This document shows, piece after piece, positions 15,842 to 22,921 of a DNA stretch of 24,039 bases. Both the position numbers and the translations under genes were made by a program. How positions within the stretch are numbered: the first letter of the stretch is position 1; every line of letters begins with the position of its first letter. A model generated the notes under the pieces. It searched no databases, was not told the origin of the DNA, and saw only the letters and a list, made by a program, of their open reading frames with translations. Source of the stretch: a bacterium (lineage in GTDB: Bacteria; Bacillota_I; Bacilli_A; RF39; UBA660); NCBI GenBank assembly GCA_019421005.1, contig JAHZGA010000016.1, forward strand, positions 1 through 24,039, written 5' to 3'.

Positions 15842-15851
15842 GAGGGAAATT

Positions 15852-16487
15852 ATGAAGAAACGTAAAATCAGTAAAAAAAAGATAATTAAATTCTTCTTAA
15901 TGCTAGTTTTAATAGTTGTTTTAATAGCAGGAATTTTAAAATATTTTAACAATGATAAACCAGTTAAAAAGAAAGTTAAAGTTGAAGATGAAATAAAAGA
16001 ATATGGTTATAAAATGGATGATAATGAAACCGCATATTTTAAAAGTTTATTTAAAAAACTTAAAACAACTTTAGAAAGCAAAGAAGTTGATGAGGATGAA
16101 TATGCTAAATTAGTTAGTCAATTATTCCTAGCAGATTTCTTTAATCTAGATAATAAACTTAGTAAAAATGATGTTGGTGGTGTTCAATTTGTTTACGCTG
16201 ATTTCCAAAGTGATTTTGAAAAACTTGCTAAAGAGGGAATTTATGATATAGTTGTTAACAAAGATAGTGGAGCAACATCCAGTGTTGATTTACCTAATGT
16301 TACTTCTGTTGAGGTAGTTAATTTAGAACATATAAGCCATAGTTATTTAGATAAAACTGATGATGATGCTATTAAAGTTGATTTGAATATAACTTATAAA
16401 GAAGATTTAGATTATCAAAAAACAACGAGTTTAATATTGGTACACAGTGATAAAAAATTAGAAATTGTTGAGATGAGTGAACAATAA
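15852..16487 (+). CDS. Membrane-anchored extracellular protein, unknown
   Basis: 211 residues. A very basic head (MKKRKISKKKIIK), one membrane helix at about 13-30 (FFLMLVLIVVLIAGILKYF), then a soluble domain that would be outside: mixed helices rich in Asp, Glu and Lys (KSLFKKLKTTLESKEVDEDEYAK) and a beta-rich C-terminal half (IKVDLNITYKEDLDY, TSLILVHSDKKLEIVEMS). I do not recognise a family. AGGAGGG stands 6 nt before ATG 15852, and it starts 11 nt after the LtaS-like stop, so it is probably a partner or regulator of that enzyme or of the wall polymer; this is inference from position only. Confidence 0.75.
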   Translation: MKKRKISKKKIIKFFLMLVLIVVLIAGILKYFNNDKPVKKKVKVEDEIKEYGYKMDDNETAYFKSLFKKLKTTLESKEVDEDEYAKLVSQLFLADFFNLDNKLSKNDVGGVQFVYADFQSDFEKLAKEGIYDIVVNKDSGATSSVDLPNVTSVEVVNLEHISHSYLDKTDDDAIKVDLNITYKEDLDYQKTTSLILVHSDKKLEIVEMSEQ

Positions 16488-16492
16488 AAATA

Positions 16493-17029
16493 ATGAATAA
16501 ATTATATATTGTTAGACACGGACAGACAGATTGGAATGTTAAAAAATTATTACAAGGTTCTACTGACATTGAATTAAATGAAATGGGAATTAAACAAGCA
16601 AAAGAACTTTCAAAAAAATTAGATTTAAGTCAAATTGATATTTGTTTTTGCTCCCCTTTAAAGAGAGCAAGACAAACAGCTAATATTCTACTTCAAGATA
16701 AAGTTAAAGTAATTTATGATGATATGATAGTAGAAAGAGGTTTTGGAAATTATGAGGGAAAACCAATAAACTTTGATTTAATTGTTCCCCAATGGAATTA
16801 TAAATTAAATGATAACTCTAATAACATAGAGAGTATTCAAGATTGTCTATTAAGAGCAAAAAAATTTATAGATAAAGTAAAAGAAAATTATCCCAATAAA
16901 GCGATTTTAATAATTTCCCATGGAAGTTTTATTAAAGCCCTTCATTTCAATTTAATTGGTTATAATGAAAATACTGATTTTCTATCATTCAATCCTGAAA
17001 ACTCTGTTCTTTATGAATATGAAATATAA
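16493..17029 (+). CDS. Histidine phosphatase family protein (phosphoglycerate mutase-like)
   Basis: The phosphohistidine motif R8-H9-G10-Q-T opens the protein (LYIVRHGQTDWN), followed by LTEMG-like LNEMGIKQA, the CSPLKRARQTA segment with its phosphate-binding Arg, the acid motif VERGFGNYEG, and the second catalytic His143 in IISHGSF. All catalytic residues are present. 178 residues is short for a true mutase and typical of broad phosphatases such as alpha-ribazole phosphatase (CobC) or PhoE types; no cobalamin genes are seen here, so the substrate is open. It starts 5 nt after the upstream stop with only a weak ribosome site, implying coupling to it, and ends at a strong hairpin. Confidence 0.85.
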   Translation: MNKLYIVRHGQTDWNVKKLLQGSTDIELNEMGIKQAKELSKKLDLSQIDICFCSPLKRARQTANILLQDKVKVIYDDMIVERGFGNYEGKPINFDLIVPQWNYKLNDNSNNIESIQDCLLRAKKFIDKVKENYPNKAILIISHGSFIKALHFNLIGYNENTDFLSFNPENSVLYEYEI

Positions 17030-17030
17030 A

Positions 17031-17057
17031 AAAAATGAGCTTTAAAGGCTCATTTTT
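17031..17057. terminator. Bidirectional terminator between convergent genes
   Basis: Perfect stem AAAAATGAGC (17031-17040) with GCTCATTTTT (17048-17057), 7-nt loop. A- and T-tracts on both flanks let it end both the phosphatase unit and the GatD-like unit. Confidence 0.9.
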
Positions 17058-17060
17058 AAG

Positions 17061-17789
17061 TTACTTTATAATATCAGCATAAAAATTATTAATAAATGAT
17101 TTGTAAGCTAATTTTTCTTCTTTTAAAGGAAAAGCTTTAAACTTATAATTAGGATCTTTAGAAAGAATAATTTTTTTAAGCAATATTTCTAAAAAATAAG
17201 GGTTTCTAACTAATATAGGGCCAAGTAAATATGTTCCATAGAAATTTTTATATAAAACTCCTTCTTTTTTACTATTAGGTGATGATCCTATTCCTTTAAC
17301 AACAGTGAACATAGTATGTTTGTTTTCTTGCATGATACTAAATTGATTTTGAAAACCAATAACAGGTTTATCTAGAAAAACTAAATTAAAAATACTTTCA
17401 TCAATTAATCTAAAATTTTCATGTTTAACACGATAATTAAAAATATTTAAACATTTTGTTTTTTTATTATTTACATCACTTATATATTTACCAAATAAAT
17501 CTATACTATTTCCAGTGGCAAGTAAAAACTTGTCATTTTCAATATAATCTTTTATTTGTTCTTTATATTTTAATAAATCTTTAAGAGCAATTTTTTGATT
17601 TTCTTCTGTACCAGAACCAATATAAATAAAATCAAAATCATTAAAATTAATCTTATCATTAACAGTTAAAAAATGTATTTCAACTTTAATATTCATGCTT
17701 TCTAATGTATTTTTAAGTATCTTTATATTTCCACTTTCACCATATAAATTTAATAAATCATAATATAAATAACCTATTTTTATTTTCAT
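17061..17789 (-). CDS. GatD-like glutamine amidotransferase subunit lacking catalytic Cys and His
   Basis: GatD hydrolyses glutamine and passes ammonia to MurT, which amidates D-Glu in lipid II. The order of segments matches S. aureus GatD: YDLLNLYGESGNI, FDFIYIGSGTEENQ, FLLATGNSIDLFGKYI, VIGFQNQ, EGVLYKNFYGTYLLGPILVRNP. However, in GatD the nucleophile elbow reads TICGGYQFLGK with Cys94; here the Cys position is Thr92 and GGYQ is GNSI. The catalytic His (TYLHGP, His189) is Leu189 here (TYLLGP). So the glutaminase site is lost although the fold is kept. 242 residues, normal length. It overlaps the MurT-like gene by 4 nt (ATGA), as the true pair does. Likely roles: structural subunit for a ligase using free ammonia, or a new function. 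The glutaminase loss is seen directly; the outcome is inferred. Confidence 0.85.
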   Translation of the reverse strand: MKIKIGYLYYDLLNLYGESGNIKILKNTLESMNIKVEIHFLTVNDKINFNDFDFIYIGSGTEENQKIALKDLLKYKEQIKDYIENDKFLLATGNSIDLFGKYISDVNNKKTKCLNIFNYRVKHENFRLIDESIFNLVFLDKPVIGFQNQFSIMQENKHTMFTVVKGIGSSPNSKKEGVLYKNFYGTYLLGPILVRNPYFLEILLKKIILSKDPNYKFKAFPLKEEKLAYKSFINNFYADIIK

Positions 17790-19108
17790 AATTCAGCACC
17801 TTCTTTAATTAACATCTTTTTCAATATTTTTTCAGCATCAAAATATAACATACAATAAACTTTTCCAATTTTTTTCTCTTTAATTGTTTCTAACATTTTA
17901 TCAATATCAAAAACTGTTACAACTTTTTTTGGATCAATTCCAGCAATTTTTAAACGTACTAGTAAATCGTTTGAAAATGGTCCAACACAAATAATTCTTT
18001 TAACTGAATCATTGTTTAAACTTTCAAAATTAATATCATATAACCATGATAAATCTTTTAGGTTGTATCTTCCACTTATTCTAGTAAATCCTAAAACAAC
18101 TGTTTTCTTTTCTGGTTGTTTTTTAATATACGCTAAAGACTGATTATAAGAAACAGGAGTTTCATTTTTACTTAATAATAAAGTTCCATCAATATTATCT
18201 AATTTAAAAGTATTAAATCTTTTAACTTTTAAAGATAGATTATCAAATGTTTCTAACATTATCTTACTATCAATATTAGTAAGTTTTCCCATAGTATAAC
18301 ATGCTGTTAAGTTATATACGTTGTAAATAGCGTCATTAGGCATTTTTATAACATCTTTTCCAATTTTAAAGCTACTTTCATCAATCATTTTAGCTTCATA
18401 GTTTGGATTAACTCTTTTAAAATCACCCTTTGGACAAGAATAAGATCCTAAATTACCATAATGAATATAATTAAATTTTAACTTTTCATGACAAATAGGA
18501 CAATATGCTAAATCTAAATTATTAGGTATTTCTTTAGTTGAAAATTTAGTTTTGGCTAAACCATAAAAAGTATTGTTACTATGATTTAAACTAAATTTAT
18601 TAACAATTGGATCATCTGCATTTAAAACAAGATGAATGTCGTCAGTAATGCTTTTGTTAATTTCATTAAAAACAATATCAAAATGTCCATTTCTCGCTAA
18701 TTGATCTCTTGATAAATTACTAATAATAAAATAATTTGGATGAATATATTTAAATAATTTTTTAACATATCTTTCATCAATTTCTAAAACTAAAACATCA
18801 CTTTTAATTTTTCCATTTAATTTAGAATTATCAATTAAAACACTTAATGCACCTGGCAATAAATTAGATCCTTTAACATTGTGTCCAACTTTATATCCAG
18901 CTTTTTCATACATTTGAGTTAATGTACCAGAAATACTTGTTTTACCAGTTGTTCCTGTCACACATATAGTTATTTTTGGTAATTTAAAATATTTTAAAAT
19001 ATTCTTATTTAACTTAAGAGCAAGATCACCTGGAAGGGAAGTACCACGACCTTTTAATTTTAATAATTTTTGAATTGGTTTAACAATTAATAATGTAATA
19101 TAACCCAT
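17786..19108 (-). CDS. MurT-like Mur-ligase-family protein
   Basis: MurT is a Mur ligase relative that amidates lipid II at D-isoglutamate with GatD. The start matches the family (RGTSLPGDLALKLN ~ RGTDLPGQIARKV), with P-loop GTTGKTS at about residues 52-58, VLEIDERYVKKLFK, NLSRDQLARNGHFD and LNADDP. The zinc-ribbon insertion is eroded: CPIC is kept, but the second pair reads CPKG instead of C-x-C, so one Cys is missing. In the C-terminal domain (DUF1727) KNPAGxN is altered to KNETPVSYN and the DNxADGRDxSW loop is changed to a form reading GRYNLKDLSWLYD. I choose ATG 19108, with AGAGGTG upstream; the open frame to 19126 would run into the ribosome site. The pair is probably a divergent paralogue of MurT/GatD; a canonical copy could lie elsewhere. 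Confidence 0.85.
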   Translation of the reverse strand: MGYITLLIVKPIQKLLKLKGRGTSLPGDLALKLNKNILKYFKLPKITICVTGTTGKTSISGTLTQMYEKAGYKVGHNVKGSNLLPGALSVLIDNSKLNGKIKSDVLVLEIDERYVKKLFKYIHPNYFIISNLSRDQLARNGHFDIVFNEINKSITDDIHLVLNADDPIVNKFSLNHSNNTFYGLAKTKFSTKEIPNNLDLAYCPICHEKLKFNYIHYGNLGSYSCPKGDFKRVNPNYEAKMIDESSFKIGKDVIKMPNDAIYNVYNLTACYTMGKLTNIDSKIMLETFDNLSLKVKRFNTFKLDNIDGTLLLSKNETPVSYNQSLAYIKKQPEKKTVVLGFTRISGRYNLKDLSWLYDINFESLNNDSVKRIICVGPFSNDLLVRLKIAGIDPKKVVTVFDIDKMLETIKEKKIGKVYCMLYFDAEKILKKMLIKEGAEL

Positions 19109-19131
19109 AAAACACACCTCTTTCATAAGTG

Positions 19132-19160
19132 ATTATATCATTTATACTTTGAAAAGTAAA
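19132..19160 (-). promoter_or_regulatory. Promoter of the MurT/GatD-like operon
   Basis: On the minus strand TTTACT (19160-19155), 17 nt, TATAAT (19137-19132). The leader would be about 17 nt. Just upstream, an imperfect inverted repeat AGAAC(...)GTTCT at 19171-19192 lies between this promoter and the divergent STAS gene and could be an operator. Confidence 0.65.
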
Positions 19161-19220
19161 TTAAAAATTAAGAACACTAAAAAAATAGTTCTAAATAATT
19201 CTAGTTTTGTCGAAACTAAA

Positions 19221-19248
19221 GCATAATTTATTTAGCTATGGTATAGTA
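19221..19248 (+). promoter_or_regulatory. Possible forespore-type (SigF/SigG-like) promoter
   Basis: GCATA (19221-19225), 16 nt, TATAGTA (19242-19248), which resembles GnATA / CATAnTA of the forespore factors but with a spacer about 2 nt short. There is no convincing sigma-A -35 at the right distance. Weak evidence; a STAS-domain gene follows. Confidence 0.25.
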
Positions 19249-19269
19249 CTTAAAAAGAGGGGTGAAAAT

Positions 19270-19512
19270 GTGTTTGATATTGATATATTTTATTCTAATG
19301 ATACTTTAAATGTAAGTATTGAAGGTGTTATTAACAAGAATAACATTAATCAAATAAAAAAAAGGCTTTATTATATTATCACTGAATATGGTATAGATAA
19401 TATTGTTATTGACCTTAAAAATACAATTAATGTTGATTCTAAAGAATTAGCCAAATTTTTAAGTGAATATGATCATACATATGGTGGCAATTTAGTAATA
19501 GTTGATAAATAA
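19270..19512 (+). CDS. Small STAS-domain protein (SpoIIAA-like)
   Basis: An 80-residue protein with the STAS fold: strand FYSNDTLNVSIEGVI, helix NINQIKKRLYYIITEYG, strand NIVIDLKNTINVDSKELAKFL and a final strand GGNLVIVDK. In anti-sigma factor antagonists a Ser after Asp (DSSG in SpoIIAA) is phosphorylated; here the sequence is VDSKEL, so the acceptor Ser could be present but the following Ser-Gly is not. It is shorter than SpoIIAA (about 116), missing the last helix. GTG 19270 is chosen because GAGGGGTG stands 5 nt upstream; ATG 19268 is out of frame and the longer open frame lacks a ribosome site. No kinase or sigma gene is next to it, so its partner is unknown. Confidence 0.7.
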   Translation: MFDIDIFYSNDTLNVSIEGVINKNNINQIKKRLYYIITEYGIDNIVIDLKNTINVDSKELAKFLSEYDHTYGGNLVIVDK

Positions 19513-19515
19513 TTC

Positions 19516-19536
19516 CCTAGTTTACTAGGTTTTTTT
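19516..19536 (+). terminator. Terminator of the STAS gene
   Basis: CCTAG (19516-19520) pairs with CTAGG (19525-19529) around TTTA, followed by seven T. Confidence 0.8.
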
Positions 19537-19540
19537 AAAT

Positions 19541-19564
19541 TAAAAAAAGACTAAAAGGTCTTTT
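19541..19564 (-). terminator. Terminator of the Pro/Met-rich protein gene
   Basis: On the minus strand AAAAGAC (19564-19558) pairs with GTCTTTT (19552-19546) and runs into T7. It starts in the stop codon of the minus-strand gene and stands back to back with the STAS terminator. Confidence 0.8.
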
Positions 19565-19856
19565 ATAAAACATGATAATTAGAATCTGTATATTTGTTAC
19601 CAAAAGAATTATTATTTAAACTATTTTCTAAACGACTAACTCTTTTTTCCAAATTATTTAATTGTCTTTTGATATTCATTAAATCATCATCTTGATTATT
19701 ATTAATTATATCAATATTAGGCATGATAGGACTTTGACCTTGATAATTAGGTGCCATTTGAATAGGCACCATAGCAGGACCCATTCCAGGTGCAGGCATT
19801 CCATAATTTGGATAAATTGGATATTGGTTCATACCACAATTTCTATCTTTTTTCAC
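19563..19856 (-). CDS. Pro/Met/Gln-rich small protein with C-terminal coiled coil, coat-like
   Basis: 97 residues in two parts. The N-terminal half is low complexity and rich in Pro, Met, Gly, Tyr and Gln (YPIYPNYGMPAPGMGPAMVP), with one Cys (NCG) near the start. The C-terminal half is acidic and forms a short coiled coil (DDDLMNIKRQLNNLEKRVSR followed by LENSLNNN). This is the make-up of a spore coat or surface-assembly protein, but no family is recognised, so coat is a guess. GTG 19856 is chosen: AAGGAG ends 8 nt before it, while the upstream GTG at 19865 overlaps the ribosome site. It has its own terminator. Confidence 0.65.
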   Translation of the reverse strand: MKKDRNCGMNQYPIYPNYGMPAPGMGPAMVPIQMAPNYQGQSPIMPNIDIINNNQDDDLMNIKRQLNNLEKRVSRLENSLNNNSFGNKYTDSNYHVL

Positions 19857-19971
19857 TTTACACACTCCTTGTTCTAATTAATTATATGCTTGTAATTATT
19901 AATAGTTCATCAAAATATAAAATTAATAACTTAAAAATTTATAAAAAAACGAAAACTCCAATATATTTAAG

Positions 19972-20000
19972 TAGACTTTCCGAGCCTTTTTTGATAAAAT
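19972..20000 (+). promoter_or_regulatory. trmB promoter
   Basis: TAGACT (19972-19977), 17 nt, TAAAAT (19995-20000). The start near 20007 leaves about 12 nt before ATG 20019. The -35 matches 4/6. Confidence 0.45.
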
Positions 20001-20018
20001 TATTATTGGGTGGTTAAT

Positions 20019-20648
20019 ATGCGTCTTAAAAATGTAATAGGGGCGAGTGAAAAAATAAGTAATAGTCTAGCAGTTATTAATGAACCATTTTTATATAGAG
20101 GAAAATACAAGGAAATATTTAATAATAATAATCCAATTCATTTAGAAATTGGTACAGGAAAAGGAGATTTTATTATCAACATGGCTTTAAAATATCCTGA
20201 TATTAATTTTATCGGAATTGAAAAATATGATAGTGTTTTAATAAGAGCAGTTGAAAAAATAAAAGAACCGATTAAAAATTTAAGATTTATTAAAATTGAT
20301 GCTTTAGAAATAGAAAAAATATTTAATCAAGAAATAGAAAAAATTTACTTAAATTTTTCAGATCCATGGCCTAAAAATAGACATGAAAATAGAAGACTAA
20401 CTAGTATAAATTTTTTAAATAAATATGATAGTATTTTTAAAAATAAAAAAACAATAATTCAAAAAACTGATAATCGTAAATTTTTTGAATTTTCCTTAAT
20501 GTCATATGTATCATATGGTTATAAAATAGAAGATATTTCTTTAAACTTATATCAAGATGACTTAAAAGATAACATAGCAACAGAATATGAAAAGAAGTTT
20601 GTGGCTAGAAATATTAATATTTATAAAGTGGAAGTAACTAAAGATTAG
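20019..20648 (+). CDS. trmB: tRNA (guanine-N7-)-methyltransferase TrmB
   Basis: TrmB makes m7G at position 46 of tRNA with S-adenosylmethionine. Family marks: start MRLKNVIGA, SAM motif LEIGTGKGDFI at about residues 45-55, NFIGIEKYDSVL, the catalytic-site motif FSDPWPKNRHENRRL near 115-130, QKTDNRKFFEF, and the ending IATEYEKKF. 209 residues, standard. The frame is open from GTG 20010, but ATG 20019 with GGGTGG 5 nt upstream gives the conserved N-terminus. Monocistronic by appearance. Confidence 0.95.
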   Translation: MRLKNVIGASEKISNSLAVINEPFLYRGKYKEIFNNNNPIHLEIGTGKGDFIINMALKYPDINFIGIEKYDSVLIRAVEKIKEPIKNLRFIKIDALEIEKIFNQEIEKIYLNFSDPWPKNRHENRRLTSINFLNKYDSIFKNKKTIIQKTDNRKFFEFSLMSYVSYGYKIEDISLNLYQDDLKDNIATEYEKKFVARNINIYKVEVTKD

Positions 20649-20664
20649 ACAAATTATTTACATC

Positions 20665-20685
20665 AAAAGTTTTAAAAAACTTTTT
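20665..20685 (+). terminator. Weak AU-rich terminator after trmB
   Basis: AAAAGTTT (20665-20672) pairs with AAACTTTT (20677-20684) around TAAA. Only one G-C pair; it abuts the next promoter. Confidence 0.35.
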
Positions 20686-20709
20686 AAACTTAAAAAAGTT
20701 TGGTATAAT
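20681..20709 (+). promoter_or_regulatory. Promoter of the lipoprotein operon
   Basis: A perfect -10, TATAAT at 20704-20709, with a weak T-rich -35 (TTTTTA, 20681-20686) at 17 nt. Because transcription would begin near 20716, the ATG at 20710 cannot be the start of the gene. Confidence 0.55.
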
Positions 20710-20724
20710 ATGAGAAGAGTGGTA

Positions 20725-21348
20725 ATGATGCAGAAGAAATTATTTTTGCTATTGATAATTTTAATAACTTTATCAGGATGTACAATTGTTAGAATAGATA
20801 CAACTAGTATTGATAATACTATTAATGTTGTTCTTTCTAAAGATAATAAACTTTATAATCGAATAGGTAGAGGTTATAAATATTATGTACCTAGAGGAGT
20901 TACTTATATTGATAGCAACGAATTAAATGATAAACTTTATTCTAATGGTAACTATTATTATTTGTTTGTTGATGCAATAAGTTATTATTATAAAATTGAG
21001 CCAAAGTTCAAAGAAAATAAAAATGCTTATTATTCTAAAATAATCAATGTTGATGGTAAAACAGGTTATGTAGAAATCAATAAACTTGATGATGATTATT
21101 TCATTGAATTTAGTTACAACTACTCTAAAATTGAAGCAATGGTTTCTAAAGAAGATATTAATATGGCAATATTAAACTCATCATATATTTTATCAACGGT
21201 TAAATTTAATAAAGATGTTATTAAATTAATGCTTAATGAAGAAATATTTACAAATCGCGAAGAAAAATATGATAAATTTGAACCAAAAGAAGAAAGTACT
21301 AATTTTCTTGAATATGTTGGTGAAAATGAGGAACCAAAAGAAAAATAA
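20725..21348 (+). CDS. Lipoprotein of unknown function
   Basis: Signal peptide MMQKKLFLLLIILITLSGC with lipobox LSGC (lipidated Cys at residue 19, counting from ATG 20725). The mature part of about 188 residues is rich in Tyr, Asn and Lys (YYYLFVDAISYYYK, DYFIEFSYNYSKIEAMV) and looks like an alpha/beta domain, closing with an acidic linker-like tail (EPKEESTNFLEYVGENEE). No family recognised. The start is ATG 20725 or 20728; both follow AGAGTGGT closely. It leads an operon with three small envelope-type proteins, the next starting 11 nt after its stop. Confidence 0.75.
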   Translation: MMQKKLFLLLIILITLSGCTIVRIDTTSIDNTINVVLSKDNKLYNRIGRGYKYYVPRGVTYIDSNELNDKLYSNGNYYYLFVDAISYYYKIEPKFKENKNAYYSKIINVDGKTGYVEINKLDDDYFIEFSYNYSKIEAMVSKEDINMAILNSSYILSTVKFNKDVIKLMLNEEIFTNREEKYDKFEPKEESTNFLEYVGENEEPKEK

Positions 21349-21359
21349 GAGGTGAAAAT

Positions 21360-22214
21360 ATGGGATTATTAGATAAAGTAAAAAACATGTTTACAGAAGA
21401 AATTGAAGAGGAAGTTCCAGTAAAAAAAGAAGTAATGCAAGTGGAAATAGAATCTCCACGAATGACTAGAAGTCATGAAGTAAGAAAAGAAAAAAAAGAA
21501 GAAGTAAAGGAAACTCCTAAAGAATTTGAATATGATGTAAGACCAAAAAAAGAAGAGGTAAAAGAACTCATCCAAGAAGTAAAAAAGGAAAAACCAAGTC
21601 CAATTTATTTTGATGATAAAGATTTTAGAGAACTAGAAAAACCAAAAACAAGAGTGAAAAAAGCTGTTAATAAAAAAGAAATTTATGGAAGTAATAAAGT
21701 AGTTAAACAACCAGAAAAGAAAGCTTTTAAACCAACTCCAATAATATCTCCAGTTTATGGTATATTAGATAAAAACTATCAAAAAGATGAAATAGTAAGT
21801 AAAAAGAACAGTTTAAGTTCATCATATAGTCAAACAATTTCTCTTGATGATGTTAGAAAGAAAGCTTATGGCTCTTTAGAAGAACAAGAAACAGTTAAGA
21901 AAAAATATGAAGTTACAGGAAATACTGAAGTTTTAGAAGATTTGATTTTAGATGTTAAAGAACAATTAAAAGAAATTCCTCAAACTCAAATGCAAAACTT
22001 AAACGCTATTGAGAATGAACTTGATGATTTAGAAGGAACTTTAGTAAATAGAAATCTTAAAGATGAAATTAATAAAAGTGAAATAAATCTAGGTGATAAT
22101 GAAAATATGATTGAAAATCAAATGGATGATTTTACTAATGATGGTGATGTTGTTAATGAAAATGACTTATTTAATTTAATTGATTCAATGTATGAAAAAA
22201 AGGATGATGAATAA
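21360..22214 (+). CDS. Highly charged cytoplasmic protein with a conserved-looking middle motif
   Basis: 284 residues. Start MGLLDKVKNMFTEE is an amphipathic helix of the type used for membrane or division-site targeting (compare the head of SepF). Residues about 15-120 are a Lys/Glu-rich, probably disordered linker (KKEEVKE, EVKKEK). A more ordered patch follows at about 121-175: FKPTPIISPVYGILDKNYQK and SQTISLDDVRKKAYG. The C-terminal part is acidic and helical (NLNAIENELDDLEGTL, ENDLFNLIDSMYEKKDDE). I recall the motif PTPIISPVYGxLDKNY in hypothetical proteins of Bacilli, without known function. GAGGTG precedes ATG 21360. Its stop overlaps the next start (TAATG), so the products may act together. 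Confidence 0.75.
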   Translation: MGLLDKVKNMFTEEIEEEVPVKKEVMQVEIESPRMTRSHEVRKEKKEEVKETPKEFEYDVRPKKEEVKELIQEVKKEKPSPIYFDDKDFRELEKPKTRVKKAVNKKEIYGSNKVVKQPEKKAFKPTPIISPVYGILDKNYQKDEIVSKKNSLSSSYSQTISLDDVRKKAYGSLEEQETVKKKYEVTGNTEVLEDLILDVKEQLKEIPQTQMQNLNAIENELDDLEGTLVNRNLKDEINKSEINLGDNENMIENQMDDFTNDGDVVNENDLFNLIDSMYEKKDDE

Positions 22215-22483
22215 TGCAATGTTTTAATGAAATAATGCCTGTAATATTATATTTATTATTAAGTATACTAATAATAGTGTTTATTATGATTGGATTTAAG
22301 TTGTTAAAAACAATTGATAAAATCAATAATACTATTGATGATGTTAATTTTAAACTAACATCATTTGATGGTGTTACCAATTTTATTAAAAAAACAAGTG
22401 ATTATATAGATTTAGCAGGAACTAAAGCTGTTAATTTCTTATATAATAAATTTACTAATAAGAAGGGAGAAAAAAATGAGTAA
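22214..22483 (+). CDS. Small DUF948-like membrane protein
   Basis: 89 residues with one membrane helix at about 9-29 (PVILYLLLSILIIVFIMIGF) followed by a helical tail (KLLKTIDKINNTIDDVNFKL, then a second part ending in NKFTNKKGEKNE). The outline matches YtxG/DUF948 proteins, which in Bacilli lie directly in front of YtxH-domain genes, as here. ATG overlaps the stop of the preceding gene by one base, and the end overlaps the next gene by 8 nt. Role unknown; general stress and envelope association is known for the B. subtilis ytxGH pair. Confidence 0.65.
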   Translation: MQCFNEIMPVILYLLLSILIIVFIMIGFKLLKTIDKINNTIDDVNFKLTSFDGVTNFIKKTSDYIDLAGTKAVNFLYNKFTNKKGEKNE

Positions 22484-22889
22484 AGATTGCAAAAAGAAAA
22501 AAGGTTTTTCAAAATTTTTAACTGGAGTTTTAGTAGGTGCTGGACTAGGAGTATTATTCGCCCCTAAAAAAGGTAATGAAACTCGTCAAGAATTGAAAGA
22601 AAAAATTGAAGAAATGCTTAACAAAGCTAAAGATGTTGATATTGATGAAGTAAAAGAAACAATAGAAAATAAAATAGAAGAAATAAAAGAAGAATTAGAA
22701 GATTTAGATAAAGAAAAAGTTAAAAAAATAGCTGTAAAAAAAGCTGAAGAATTAAAAAATAAAGCTGAAGATTTAGTTGAGTATGCTGTTTCTAAAGGCA
22801 CTCCAGCACTAGAAAAAACTGCTAATTCAATTCGTGAAAAAGTAATTACTATTACTAAAGAAGTATTAGATAAATTAGAAAATAAATAG
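22476..22889 (+). CDS. YtxH-domain protein
   Basis: YtxH domain at the N-terminus: a basic head KKKKGFSKF, a Gly-rich helix LTGVLVGAGLGVLFAPKKG and the following ETRQELKEKI. This is a membrane-inserted glycine-rich segment seen in many stress-related Firmicutes proteins. After it come about 100 residues of amphipathic, Lys/Glu-rich helix (VKETIENKIEEIKEELEDL, KAEELKNKAEDLVEYA), apolipoprotein- or LEA-like. 137 residues. GAAGGGAG precedes ATG 22476. Last gene of the operon, closed by the hairpin at 22888. Confidence 0.85.
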   Translation: MSKDCKKKKGFSKFLTGVLVGAGLGVLFAPKKGNETRQELKEKIEEMLNKAKDVDIDEVKETIENKIEEIKEELEDLDKEKVKKIAVKKAEELKNKAEDLVEYAVSKGTPALEKTANSIREKVITITKEVLDKLENK

Positions 22890-22910
22890 GATCTATTGGT
22901 CCTTTTATTT
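22888..22910 (+). terminator. Terminator of the YtxH operon
   Basis: AGGATC (22888-22893) pairs with GGTCCT (22898-22903, one G-U) around TATT, followed by a T-rich tail. Starts in the YtxH stop codon and ends 2 nt before the ribosome site of the next gene, so that gene may be expressed by read-through. Confidence 0.75.
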
Positions 22911-22921
22911 TGGAGGTATGT

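Noticed and set aside
5785..19108. Mycoplasma-type code (TGA = Trp), suggested by the extreme AT content
   Set aside because: TGA ends the UPF0316 gene at a terminator and the MurT-like gene in an ATGA overlap; Trp is written TGG throughout.
21369..21575. Phe/Tyr-rich open frame on the minus strand inside the charged 284-aa gene
   Set aside because: Reverse reading of Lys/Glu codons (AAA/GAA) yields Phe and Phe/Ser runs; no ribosome site or plausible protein.
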